Assembly: GCF_900115345.1 (NCBI RefSeq)
Contig: NZ_FOWC01000007.1
Coordinates: forward strand, 186,001-250,000
Source of the DNA: Amycolatopsis rubida
GTDB taxonomy: Bacteria; Actinomycetota; Actinomycetes; Mycobacteriales; Pseudonocardiaceae
Direction of reading: 5' to 3'
Length of the DNA: 64,000 bases
The notes below the pieces were generated by a model that did no database searches, had not been told where the DNA came from, and worked only from the letters and a program-made list of their open reading frames with translations. A program made the position numbers and the translations under genes. This document shows, one piece after another, positions 41,293 to 49,501 of this stretch (position 1 is the stretch's first letter; every line of letters begins with the position of its first letter).

Positions 41293-41979
41293 ATGGACGA
41301 ACTGGTGTGGGAACGGCCCGAACCGCCGGCGCGCGCGGCACCGGCGCCGCTGAGCCGCGCCCGCATCGTCGAGACCGCCTGTGCGCTCGCCGACGAAGGC
41401 GGACTGGAAGCGGTGTCGCTGCGCAAAGTCGCCGCCGCTCTCGGCGCCGGGCCGATGCGGCTGTACGGCTACCTCGACACCAAAGAAGAACTGCTCGACC
41501 TGATGACCGACGCCGTCTACGGCGAGATCCCGCTGCCGGACCCGGACACCGAAGGCGTGGCCGCGCTGCGCGCGCTCGCCCACGGCTGCCGCGCCGCCGT
41601 CCAGCGGCACGAATGGTTCGCCGACCTGATCGGCGGACGGCCCGGCCTCGGCCCGAACGCGCTCGCGTACCTGGAGGCGTCGCTCGCCGCCGCGGCCGGT
41701 CCGGGCCCGATCGAGGACGCCATGATCACCGTGTTCACCGTCCACTCCTACGTCACCGGCGCGGTGCGCAGCGAGATCCGCGAGCGCCGGCTCATCAGCG
41801 ACACCGGTCTCGACGAGGAAGCCTGGCAGCGCGCGGCCGGCCCCTACCTCCAGCGGATGTTCGACTCCGGCCGCTACCCCACCCTGTTCCGCACCGCCCG
41901 CGACGCTGTCCATCCGGACGGCGACGCCGTCTTCGCCGCCGGCCTCGAGCGGGTGCTTTCCGGACTCACCCTCGGCTAG
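41293..41979 (+). CDS. TetR family transcriptional regulator
   Basis: A 228-residue regulator: LSRARIVETACALADEGGLEAVSLRKVAAALGAGPMRLYGYLDTKEELLDLM is the HTH, with the MRLYGYLDTK variant common in TetR_C-type proteins. ATG 41293 follows AAAGGAG. The two palindromes at 41224-41254 are its probable operator. Together with the divergent monooxygenase it forms a compact sensor/enzyme pair. A second pair of similar design lies at 44764-46659. Confidence 0.88.
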   Translation: MDELVWERPEPPARAAPAPLSRARIVETACALADEGGLEAVSLRKVAAALGAGPMRLYGYLDTKEELLDLMTDAVYGEIPLPDPDTEGVAALRALAHGCRAAVQRHEWFADLIGGRPGLGPNALAYLEASLAAAAGPGPIEDAMITVFTVHSYVTGAVRSEIRERRLISDTGLDEEAWQRAAGPYLQRMFDSGRYPTLFRTARDAVHPDGDAVFAAGLERVLSGLTLG

Positions 41980-41982
41980 TTA

Positions 41983-41994
41983 CCGCTTAAGCGG
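41983..41994. promoter_or_regulatory. Perfect palindrome CCGCTTAAGCGG
   Basis: A 12-bp perfect palindrome lies four bases after the TetR stop codon and 13 bases before the SprT-like ATG. It could be an operator for the SprT-like gene. No -10 element is evident. Confidence 0.5.
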
Positions 41995-42006
41995 CAAGAT
42001 GGCCGC

Positions 42007-42750
42007 ATGGACACCGCCGCGCTGGGACCGACGACCCGGGTCATGCACGCGATGGAGCAGCTCTGGGCCGAAATCCGGCGGCGGCACGCGGACGTTCCCG
42101 AAGCGATCCTGGTGCTGGCGTCGGGAACGATGGGCACCACCACCGAGATCCACGGCCACTTCGCCCGGTCCCGCTGGCACGTCGGCACCGGCGTCGAACC
42201 GCGCGCCGAGTTCTTCCTCGGCGCCGAAGGCCTCCGGCGCAGTGCGGCCGAGATCCTCTCCACCACGCTTCACGAGGCCGCGCACGGGCTCGCCGCCACC
42301 CGCGACATCGTCGACGTCAGCGACGGCCGCTACCACAACAAACGCTTCGCCGCGCTCGCCGCCGAACTCGGCCTGCGGGCCGAACAGGCGGACCGGATCG
42401 GCTGGTCCTCGACCACCGCGCTTCCCGCGACTCTCGATGCCTATCAAGGAGAACTCTCCCGGCTCGAAGCCGCGCTGACCGTGTGGCGGCACACCGAACA
42501 GGAGGTCGCCCGACTCGCCGTCGCGGCCCCGCCGGACGATCCCGATGCGCCGGACGAGGCGGCCGAACCGCTCGCGCCGCCGGTGGTGATCGCCCCGGTC
42601 GACGGCCGCGGCGCGCACCGCGGCGGACCGAATTACGTCGCGGCGATCTGCCGCTGCGAACCCCCGCGCCGGATCCGCGCTGCCCGGTCGATCCTGGAGC
42701 TGGGGCCGATCACCTGCACGCTGTGCGCCGAGCCGTTCATCGAGGCCTGA
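42007..42750 (+). CDS. SprT-like zinc metallopeptidase-domain protein with C-terminal zinc ribbon
   Basis: A 247-residue protein. The HExxH motif is HEAAH (residues 89-93) in LSTTLHEAAHGLAATRDIVD, preceded by GTTTEIHGHFARSRW. The C-terminal part has CRCEPPRRIRAARSILELGPITCTLCAEPF, a CxC...CxxC zinc ribbon. This SprT-like architecture is frequent in actinobacterial plasmids and integrative elements. A protease role on DNA-bound proteins is possible but unproved. A tyrosine recombinase lies 0.9 kb away, fitting a mobile context. Confidence 0.75.
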   Translation: MDTAALGPTTRVMHAMEQLWAEIRRRHADVPEAILVLASGTMGTTTEIHGHFARSRWHVGTGVEPRAEFFLGAEGLRRSAAEILSTTLHEAAHGLAATRDIVDVSDGRYHNKRFAALAAELGLRAEQADRIGWSSTTALPATLDAYQGELSRLEAALTVWRHTEQEVARLAVAAPPDDPDAPDEAAEPLAPPVVIAPVDGRGAHRGGPNYVAAICRCEPPRRIRAARSILELGPITCTLCAEPFIEA

Positions 42751-42832
42751 CCGCTGCTCCGGAAATGCCAAGTGCTTGCACTTTGCTATCACTTCAGGCT
42801 GCGGTCGCGCATCACGAGCGAAGGGCGTCGCC

Positions 42833-43603
42833 GTGCTGAGCCAGGCGGCGGGGGGTGCTGGTCCACCGGAGCGAGGTGCTGGAGAACAACGCGGTCGTCG
42901 TGCGGGGCGGGGATGGTGACTGCTCGTCGATCCCGGGCTCACCACCGGCGAACTGGCCTGCCTCGCCTCCGATCTGCGCGAACTCGGCCAGCCGGTCGTG
43001 GCCGGCTTCGCGACGCACCCGGATGGGGATCACGTGCTCTGGCACGCGGAATTCGGCGACGCTCCCCGCTACGGCACGGCCCGGTGCCCGGCCTCCTCGC
43101 GGGACCTGCTGGCGAAGGCGGACTGGAAAACCCTGGTCGTCGAAGGATTGCCGCCGGAGCTCGCCGACGACGTGCCGATGGAACTGTTCGCCCGCATCAC
43201 CGGCCTGCCCGCTGGGACGGAGTACGTCCCCTGGGACGGCCCACGCGCCCGGATCGCCGAACATCCGGCGCACGCCCCGGGACACGCGGCGCTGCTCATC
43301 GAGGAACGCGGGGTTCTCGTCGCCGGAGACATGCTTTCCGACGTGCTCGTCCCGATGTTCGGCGACACCGCCGGCCCGATCGGGGATTATCCCGCCGGAT
43401 TGCGGGCGCTCGAAGCCGTGGCGGACGACGTCGAAGTCCCCGGCCACGGGTCCGTCGGGGCGGATCAGATTCGCGCGCGGATCGACCTGGACCGCGCGTA
43501 CGTGCATGCCCTGCGCGACGACCCGCGGATCGGCCCGTCGGCCAAGCCCGGCTGGGAATGTCCAGGCGATCTGCACCGGGGACAGGCCGCCTGGCTCGGC
43601 TGA
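42833..43603 (+). pseudogene. Metallo-beta-lactamase fold hydrolase with frameshifts
   Basis: Reading frames must be switched at the G-run near 42850-42855 (VLSQAAG to VLVHRSEVLENNAVVVRGGDG) and again near 42905-42918 (to LLVDPGLTTGELACLASDLRELGQPVVAGF). The remainder, 42998-43603, is open with HAPGHAALLIEERGVLVAGDMLSDVLVPM and EVPGHGSVG. The metal motif normally HxHxDH reads THPDGDH, losing one ligand. Two frameshifts and a lost metal ligand indicate decay. The stop codon is directly adjacent to the convergent recombinase stop. Confidence 0.75.
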
Positions 43604-44767
43604 TCAGCCGAGCCAGCCGCGATGCAGCGCCGGGGCCAATTCGTGCGCGGCCGAATCGCGGATGGCGTTCTCGTCGTGCAGATAGCCCTCGGTGGTCGAC
43701 AACGCGGCGTGCCCGAGGTCGCGCTGCACCTGGCGCGGCGGGACCCCTCGCTCGATCGCGTGCGTCGCATAAGAATGGCGCGCCGAATGCGGATGGATGG
43801 TGTCGCACAACGGTTGCAGGTGCGTCGCGACGAACCGGGCCTCGGCGGTGTCGAGCACCTCCTGCAGCCGCGCGGTCTTGGTCGGCTGGCAGAACGTCGC
43901 ACACAACCGGCGCAGCAACGCCGTCACATGCGAAACGTGCACGCGCGCGCCGGTGCTCGTGACGAACAGCGGCTCCGCTCGCTTCGCGCCTACCTGCCCG
44001 CGCAGCGCCGGGACCTGCGGCGCAGACCGCTCGGCCAGGTAGGCGTCGAGCGCGTCGGCCACTGGTGCGGCCAGCGCGACCTCGCGGTCCTTGGATCCCT
44101 TGCCGTGCACGCGAAGCACGCCGATGCCGCCCGCGGCCGGCCGCCGGTAGTCGCCCAGATCGACGCCGACGAGTTCCTCCGCGCGCACCCCGGTGCCGAC
44201 CAGGATCTCGACCATCGCCCGGTCGCGCGGGCCGTTCCGGCTGTGGTCGGCCAGCAGCCACGCCGCGAGCAGCAACGCCCGGCACGCGTCGAACGACCAG
44301 CGCGCGGTCTGCGACGGAACGCCGGACGGCCGGTTGAGATGCTGCGCCCGCCGGTCCACGAGCGCCGCCGGATTGTGCCCGGCCAAGCCTTCGCGGAGCA
44401 GGTACTTGCGGTAGAACGCGGACACCGCCGACAGCATCCGCCCGCGCGTCGCGTCTCGGTACCCGGCCCGCGCCAGCTCGTCCAGCCACTGCTCGACGTG
44501 CTCCACCCGGACGTCGGCGAACGAAGTGAACCCGTTGCGCAGGCACCACGGCAGCCACGCGAGCGCGTCCGGATCGGTCCGGCGCGCACGGCCGCGGCGG
44601 CGTCCCGGATCGGGCGGCTGATAGCCGGGCACCCAGTCGAGCGGGATGCCAAGATCGGTCGCGTACGCGACGCGGGTGTTGAGCGACGCGTACACGCGCA
44701 GGAACTCGCCGAACCGCTCTCGCGCATCCTTGCCCGCTCCCCCGGCATCGGTGAGCGCGAGGGTCAT
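43604..44767 (-). CDS. Tyrosine recombinase / integrase
   Basis: A 387-residue site-specific recombinase. The N-terminal domain (RFGEFLRVYASLNTRVAYATDLGIPLDWV) is followed by the catalytic domain: Arg in LVGTGVRAEELVGVDL, Lys in RVHGKGSKDREV, His-x-x-Arg in HPHSARHSYATHAIE, His in LGHAALSTTE and the nucleophile Tyr in GYLHDENA. All catalytic residues are present. The start ATG overlaps the TetR stop (ATGA), so it is expressed with the TetR gene. The Asp/Trp-rich N-terminus suggests a lineage different from the recombinase at 19411. I found no flanking att repeats by eye. Confidence 0.88.
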   Translation of the reverse strand: MTLALTDAGGAGKDARERFGEFLRVYASLNTRVAYATDLGIPLDWVPGYQPPDPGRRRGRARRTDPDALAWLPWCLRNGFTSFADVRVEHVEQWLDELARAGYRDATRGRMLSAVSAFYRKYLLREGLAGHNPAALVDRRAQHLNRPSGVPSQTARWSFDACRALLLAAWLLADHSRNGPRDRAMVEILVGTGVRAEELVGVDLGDYRRPAAGGIGVLRVHGKGSKDREVALAAPVADALDAYLAERSAPQVPALRGQVGAKRAEPLFVTSTGARVHVSHVTALLRRLCATFCQPTKTARLQEVLDTAEARFVATHLQPLCDTIHPHSARHSYATHAIERGVPPRQVQRDLGHAALSTTEGYLHDENAIRDSAAHELAPALHRGWLG

Positions 44768-45459
44768 GCGCGCTCGCCCGGATACAGCGCGGCGACCCCG
44801 GCGAGCACGAGATCGATCCCGGCCAGGAACTGCTCGCGGTCGTCGTGCTCGCGCATCTGGCTCGCCATCAACCTCGTCGTCTCGAACTCCTCCGGGTCGA
44901 GGTCCTCCCACGCTTCCGCCGTGGCGGCGAAGAATTCGGCTCGGTCCGCCTCCGGCTCGGAGACCTGGTTGTTCGCCGCGTTCTGCCCGGCCGCGCCCAG
45001 GACGTAGTGCATCAGCACCGACGTCGCGGTGAACCAGTGCTCCTCGGGCACGCCCAGCGCGCGGACCCGGCGGCCGAGGCTTTCGAGGATCCGCGGCGTC
45101 ACCGGCCCGCCCGGGCTGCGGGACAGCTGGAGCAGCAGTTGCGCGGCGAGCCAAGGATGCGCGTCGATCGCGGAGAACAGCCCGAGCGCGACCGCGTGCA
45201 CTTCCTCCCGCGGCGATCCGGCCGGCTCCGCCGCCAGCGCGCCGGCCACCACCGCGTCGGTCGCGGCGACGAGCAGTTCGCCCTTGTTCGCGACGTGCCA
45301 GTAGATCGCCCCGGGCCCGGTCGCCAACCGTTCGGTGAGCACCCGGAACGTCAGGCCGCTCTCGCCGGCCGCGTCCAGCAGTTCCACCGCCGCCTCGACG
45401 ATGCGCTCCCGGGAGAGTGCCTCCGTGCGCCGCTGTGCCCGGCGAGTCCCCGTACCCAT
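44764..45459 (-). CDS. TetR family transcriptional regulator
   Basis: A 231-residue regulator. HTH: LSRERIVEAAVELLDAAGESGLTFRVLTERLATGPGAIYWHVANKGELLVAATD. The C-terminal domain is of the TetR_C type found near FAD monooxygenases. ATG at 45459. Divergent from the FAD monooxygenase at 45538, with an operator-like dyad between. Its stop overlaps the recombinase start, an unusual coupling that may place the recombinase under the same ligand signal. Confidence 0.87.
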   Translation of the reverse strand: MGTGTRRAQRRTEALSRERIVEAAVELLDAAGESGLTFRVLTERLATGPGAIYWHVANKGELLVAATDAVVAGALAAEPAGSPREEVHAVALGLFSAIDAHPWLAAQLLLQLSRSPGGPVTPRILESLGRRVRALGVPEEHWFTATSVLMHYVLGAAGQNAANNQVSEPEADRAEFFAATAEAWEDLDPEEFETTRLMASQMREHDDREQFLAGIDLVLAGVAALYPGERA

Positions 45460-45468
45460 GCGCCTATC

Positions 45469-45501
45469 TTGACACATCTGGAGCGACGTTCCAATATGGA
45501 A
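45469..45501 (+). promoter_or_regulatory. Promoter with overlapping TetR-type operator
   Basis: TTGACA (45469-45474) is followed after 17 bases by CAATAT (45492-45497), a plausible -35/-10 pair for the FAD monooxygenase. The dyad TTCCA-ATA-TGGAA (45489-45501) covers the -10, so a repressor there would block transcription. Confidence 0.6.
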
Positions 45502-45537
45502 TGGCGTACCAGAACTCTCCCCGGAAGGAACTGTGCC

Positions 45538-46659
45538 GTGAACACCTCCGTCACGATCGTCGGCGCCGGGCTCGGCGGTCTCGCCCTCGCCCGCGTCCTG
45601 CACGTCCACGGAATCCCGGCCGTCGTCCACGAGGCCGAGCCGTCCCCGACCTCGCGCGCCCAGGGCGGCCTGCTCGACATCCACGACTACAACGGTCAGC
45701 TCGCCGTCGAAGCCGCCGGGCTGACCGCCGAATTCCGCAGCCTGATCCTGGAAGGGAGACAAGAGCTGCGGCTGTTGTCCCGGGACGGGACCGTGCTGTT
45801 CAACCAACCCGACGACGGCACCGGCGGCCGCCCCGAGGTCCACCGCGGCGAGCTGCGGCAGCTGCTGATCGACTCGCTGCCGGAGGGCACCGTCCACTGG
45901 GGACACAAGGTCAGCGGGGTGCGCGCCTTGGCGCAGGGCTACGAGATCGCCTTCGCCGACGGCAGCACGATCACCACGGACCTGCTGGTCGGGGCGGACG
46001 GCGCCTGGTCGAAGGTCCGGCCGCTGCTGTCCCCGGCGAAGCCGGAGTACACCGGCACGTCAACCGTCGAGACCTTCGTCCACGACTCCGATCGGCGGTT
46101 CCCCGCCACGGCCGAAGCGGTCGGCGGCGGGATGCTGCTGGTGCTCTCGCCGGGCCAGGGCATCACCGCACACCGCGAGCGGGACGGAATCCTGCACGCC
46201 TACCTCGGGCTGACCCGGTCGCCGGAATGGTTCGACAGCATCGATTTCGCCGATCCGGCCGCCGCGGCCGCCCGGATCGCCGCGGAGTACGAGGGCTGGT
46301 CGACGGCGCTGACCACGCTGATCACCGAAAGCGACACCCCGCCGGTCCTCCGGCCGCACTACGGCTTGCCGATCGGGCACCGGTGGGAACGGGTGCCGGG
46401 CGTGACCCTGGTCGGCGACGCCGCGCACCTCGCCCCGCCGAACGGGGAAGGCGCGAACCTGGCCATGCTCGACGGCGCCGAACTCGGGCTCGCCCTCGCC
46501 GCGCACCCGGACGACGCGGAGGCCGCCCTCGCCGAGTACGAGCAGGCGATGTTCCCGCGCGGCGCGGAAACCGCCGCCGAGGGCGCGCACCTGCAACGGC
46601 AGATGTTCGGTCCCGACGCACCGCACGGCCTGCTCGCCGAGTTCATCGCCGGGACCTAG
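45538..46659 (+). CDS. FAD-dependent monooxygenase, TetX-like
   Basis: A 373-residue class A flavoprotein: VTIVGAGLGGLALARVLHVHGIPAVVHEAE, DLLVGADGAWSKVRPLL, VTLVGDAAHLAPPNGEGANLAMLDGAELG. The last motif with APPNGEG is close to TetX-type enzymes. GTG 45538 follows GGAAGGA. It is divergent from TetR 44764-45459. It resembles the monooxygenase at 40073 in plan and length but is clearly a different protein. Probably hydroxylates an aromatic compound; substrate unknown. Confidence 0.87.
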   Translation: MNTSVTIVGAGLGGLALARVLHVHGIPAVVHEAEPSPTSRAQGGLLDIHDYNGQLAVEAAGLTAEFRSLILEGRQELRLLSRDGTVLFNQPDDGTGGRPEVHRGELRQLLIDSLPEGTVHWGHKVSGVRALAQGYEIAFADGSTITTDLLVGADGAWSKVRPLLSPAKPEYTGTSTVETFVHDSDRRFPATAEAVGGGMLLVLSPGQGITAHRERDGILHAYLGLTRSPEWFDSIDFADPAAAAARIAAEYEGWSTALTTLITESDTPPVLRPHYGLPIGHRWERVPGVTLVGDAAHLAPPNGEGANLAMLDGAELGLALAAHPDDAEAALAEYEQAMFPRGAETAAEGAHLQRQMFGPDAPHGLLAEFIAGT

Positions 46660-46729
46660 GTCTCCTGGGCAGGTCGGTGAACTCGACCCCGGCAGGCCAC
46701 TGACCACCCGCAGCCAGCAAATCGACTGC

Positions 46730-46897
46730 ATGACCGCCGACAACCGCTACGACGCCTGCTGCTGCACTCACGGCGCGAACGTCGAAGGCAACGGCAGCTG
46801 GGTCCGCGAGCTGGGCGACACCTACAAGCAGGGCTATGTGGCCGCCTACTACCTGCAGGACGGAGCGACCGCCGGCGTCGCTACCAAGTGCGGCTGA
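46730..46897 (+). pseudogene. Cys-rich C-terminal gene remnant
   Basis: Fifty-five residues from ATG 46730: CMTADNRYDACCCTHGANVEG, NGSWVRELGDTYKQGYVAAYY and QDGATAGVATKCG. The frame is open further upstream (VGELDPGRPLTTRSQQID) without a start signal. A strong terminator follows ten bases after the stop, so this looks like the true end of a gene whose 5' part is lost. The Cys content suggests an exported protein. I do not recognise the family. Confidence 0.45.
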
Positions 46898-46907
46898 CAT
46901 CGGGTCC

Positions 46908-46943
46908 GGGTGTCCTGCCTGGCTCAGGACAGGCGGGACACCC
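46908..46943 (+). terminator. Terminator after the Cys-rich remnant
   Basis: GGGTGTCCTGCCTG (46908-46921) pairs with CAGGCGGGACACCC (46930-46943) at 13 of 14 positions, the last being a G-T pair, around an eight-base loop. Confidence 0.8.
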
Positions 46944-47117
46944 CTGCTGGGCGTTCTCGAAGCGGTCTGCGCTATCACTATATGAATAATCTCAGTTATC
47001 CATATGATAGTGAACTCCCGTGGTCGTCTTCCAGTTTTCGTTTAATTACCGATACCTCATGTTTCGGTTTTAATACCCTAACGGTAGAGTGGGTCTCACC
47101 TGCGGAAAGGGGCACTG
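46944..47117 (+). promoter_or_regulatory. AT-rich upstream region of the coiled-coil gene
   Basis: This stretch is much richer in A and T than the rest of the window, most clearly at 46972-47085. CTATCA (46972-46977) and TGATAG (47005-47010) with CATATG beside it form an imperfect dyad. ACCGATA and TAACGGT near 47047 and 47079 form another. TAGAGT near 47086 could be a -10. It may be a repressor- or nucleoid-protein-bound promoter, or recently acquired DNA. Confidence 0.5.
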
Positions 47118-48188
47118 ATGGAGGCGATGGGGCCGCCGATCCGGCGCGGAAGCCGGGAGGAACGCCGGGAGGCGACCGTGCGGGCACTGGCCGCCGGAGA
47201 CGAGGCGGGATGCGCGTACTGCGGCCGGCCGCTGCCGCCTATCCCCCGGCAAGGCGGGCGGCCGACGCCGTACTGCCCGGCCGACCCGGAGCGGTACGGG
47301 AGGTGGGGCGCGAAGGTCATCACGTGCGCGATGCTCGACGAGCAGCGCGAGATCTGGGTGACCGTCTACGGACCCGACCAGCCGATGACCCAGCTCGACA
47401 CCCGGGCGCTCGACGAGCAGCTCGGGTCGGCGCTCTCGGCGTTGGATCCGCTGCACGCGGAGCTGTCGGCGCTGCGCACGCACGTCACCGACCAGACCGC
47501 GGCGGCCCTCGAAGCGCGGGAGGAGGCCGAAGCCGCTCGCGACGAGGCGTTGGAGCAGGTCCGGGTGGCGAACGCGGAGCGCGCGCACGCGGTAACCGAT
47601 GCGGAGGAGGCGCGCGCGGCTGAGGCAGCGGCCAGGAAACAGTCCGAAGTGGACCGTGAGGAGCGTGACGCTGCGCTCGCCAGCGCTGTCGCGGCAAGGA
47701 AAGCACAGGAAACCGCGCTCGCGGTCCGCGATGAAGCCGAGAACAACCGGCAGCGGGCGCTCGAACAGGCGGCGGCCGCGCATGACCGGGTCACGGCGTT
47801 GCAGCGCGAGATCTCGGCGTTGCGCGCGACGGCGGTCGAGGATCTGGAACAGGCGCGCCGCACGGCGGCGGAAGCGCAGCAGGAGCTTCGGGCATCGCTG
47901 ACCGTCGAGCACGAGAGCCGGATGCGGGAGCAGGAGCAGCGGCTGCGCGAGCAGGCCGCGGAGGCGGACAAACGGGTGCGCGGCGTGCAGCTGGCAGCCG
48001 ATCAGCGGGTCGCGGAGTCCGCTGCGCAGGTGAGCCAGGCGACCAAGGCGTACGCCGAAACGCTGGCTCCGCTGCACGCTGAGCTGGCGGAACTGCGGGC
48101 TCGCTTGAGTGCGCGGCAGGCGGAACTCGACGAGATGCGGCGGCTTCGCGAGGCCGAGGAGGCGGAGCAGCCGGACGAGATCGAGTAG
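47118..48188 (+). CDS. Zinc-ribbon / long coiled-coil protein of unknown function
   Basis: A 356-residue protein. An N-terminal zinc-ribbon-like part (CAYCGRPLPPIPRQGGRPTPYC, then KVITCAML) is followed from about residue 110 by an uninterrupted, Ala/Glu/Arg-rich helix with heptad character to near the end. It ends in an acidic tail (EAEEAEQPDEIE). In plan it recalls KfrA-like plasmid proteins and segregation coiled coils, but the N-terminus is different. The ATG at 47118 follows GGAAAGGGG. Flanked by an AT-rich upstream region; possibly from a mobile element. Confidence 0.75.
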   Translation: MEAMGPPIRRGSREERREATVRALAAGDEAGCAYCGRPLPPIPRQGGRPTPYCPADPERYGRWGAKVITCAMLDEQREIWVTVYGPDQPMTQLDTRALDEQLGSALSALDPLHAELSALRTHVTDQTAAALEAREEAEAARDEALEQVRVANAERAHAVTDAEEARAAEAAARKQSEVDREERDAALASAVAARKAQETALAVRDEAENNRQRALEQAAAAHDRVTALQREISALRATAVEDLEQARRTAAEAQQELRASLTVEHESRMREQEQRLREQAAEADKRVRGVQLAADQRVAESAAQVSQATKAYAETLAPLHAELAELRARLSARQAELDEMRRLREAEEAEQPDEIE

Positions 48189-48351
48189 CCGGAGTTGTGG
48201 TTCAATATCTTCCGTCGCCAGGTTTGACTGGCTGACAGTCATCGCCCGCGGTGCTTTTCCGGCCCGCGCAGGCGCGCTCGCCTTGCGAGCACTTCAGCGA
48301 TCCCGGCCTCGTCAGGCCGTCCCCAGTCATGCCCGAGAACGGAGCAGAACC

Positions 48352-48840
48352 ATGCCCACTGAACGCATCACCGACGGCACCGAACGAGCACTGCTCGAGA
48401 ACACGCTCGACCGCAACCGCGAAGCGCTGGTCGAGACCCTCCGCGGCCTGTCCGAGGACGACGCGCGACGACGGCTCGTCGCGTCGCTGTCGACGCCGAT
48501 TTCCGTGGTCAAGCACGCCGCCGCGGCGGAACGGATCTGGTTTCAGCGGTTCTGGGCGGGGCTCGACGAGTCCGAATGCGACGGATACTCGAAGCGCGAC
48601 GTCGGCACCTTCGCCGTCACCGACGACGAGACCGTGGCCGACGTGATCGCCGAGTACGAACGCGCCAGCCAGCGGTCGCGGGAGATCGCCGCGCGCTTCG
48701 ACCTCGACGCAACCAAGGAGTTCCCCGGCGAGGGCACCGTCAGCATGCGCTGGACGATGCTCGCGATGATCCAGGAGTTCGCCCGGCACGCGGGACACGG
48801 CGACATCCTGCGCGAGCAGATCGACCAGCCGCTCCCCTGA
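48352..48840 (+). CDS. DinB / DUF664 family protein
   Basis: A 162-residue four-helix-bundle protein of the DinB superfamily: ENTLDRNREALVETLRGLSEDDARRRLV, SVVKHAAAAERIWFQRFWAGL and QEFARHAGHGDILREQID. The conserved histidines (in VKHAAAAE and RHAGHGD) are the metal-ligand type. Some members are mycothiol-dependent enzymes; this one's substrate is unknown. ATG at 48352. Confidence 0.85.
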   Translation: MPTERITDGTERALLENTLDRNREALVETLRGLSEDDARRRLVASLSTPISVVKHAAAAERIWFQRFWAGLDESECDGYSKRDVGTFAVTDDETVADVIAEYERASQRSREIAARFDLDATKEFPGEGTVSMRWTMLAMIQEFARHAGHGDILREQIDQPLP

Positions 48841-48895
48841 CCTCGGCGGTGCCGCGCAGGGACCTGGCTCGATCTGGTTCTCCGCGGCGTGCGCG

Positions 48896-49501
48896 CTACA
48901 GCCACCCGCTCGTCTCGGCGACCCGGACCGCCTCCGCGCGCGTGCGGGCCTGCGTCTTCCCGATCGCCGACGACAGGTGGTTGCGCACCGTGCCCGCCGA
49001 CAGGCCCAGCGCCAGCGCCATGTCCGCGACTGTTCCGCCTTCCGCCGCGGCGCGCAGCACGTCCGCCTCGCGGTCGGTGAGCGGGCTCGCCCCGCTGGCC
49101 AGCGATTCCGCGGCGAGCGCCGGGTCCACGAACCGCAGGCCGGCGTGGACCCGCCGGATCGCGTTGATCAGCTGCTCCGGGCGCGAATCCTTCACCACGA
49201 ACCCGGCCGCGCCCGCGGACATCGCCCGCGACAAGTAGCCGGGGCGGCTGAAGGTGGTGCAGATCAGCACCCGGCAGTCCGGCAGCGCGTGCCGCAGTTC
49301 GGCGGTCACGGCGAGGCCGTCGCGGCCGGGCATCTGGACGTCGACGAGCGCGATGTCCGGGGCGGTCCGCTGCGCGGCGGGCAGGACTTCGAGGCCGGAG
49401 CCGACCTCGGCGACCACCTCGATGTCGGATTCCATCCGCAGCAACGAAGCCAACGCGCCGCGCACGAGCGCCTGGTCGTCGGCCAGCAGGACCCGGATCA
49501 C
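48896..49501 (-). CDS. NarL/LuxR family response regulator
   Basis: A 201-residue response regulator. The receiver domain has DD at 8-9, phospho-acceptor Asp54 in ALVDVQMPGRDG, and Thr/Lys positions in ICTTF and FVVKD. The C-terminal LuxR-type HTH is SPLTDREADVLRAAAEGGTVADMALALGLSAGTVRNHLSSAIGKTQARTRAEAVRVAE. The GTG start at 49501 overlaps the kinase stop, and GGGAGG precedes it. It is the partner of the kinase upstream. Confidence 0.92.
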   Translation of the reverse strand: MIRVLLADDQALVRGALASLLRMESDIEVVAEVGSGLEVLPAAQRTAPDIALVDVQMPGRDGLAVTAELRHALPDCRVLICTTFSRPGYLSRAMSAGAAGFVVKDSRPEQLINAIRRVHAGLRFVDPALAAESLASGASPLTDREADVLRAAAEGGTVADMALALGLSAGTVRNHLSSAIGKTQARTRAEAVRVAETSGWL

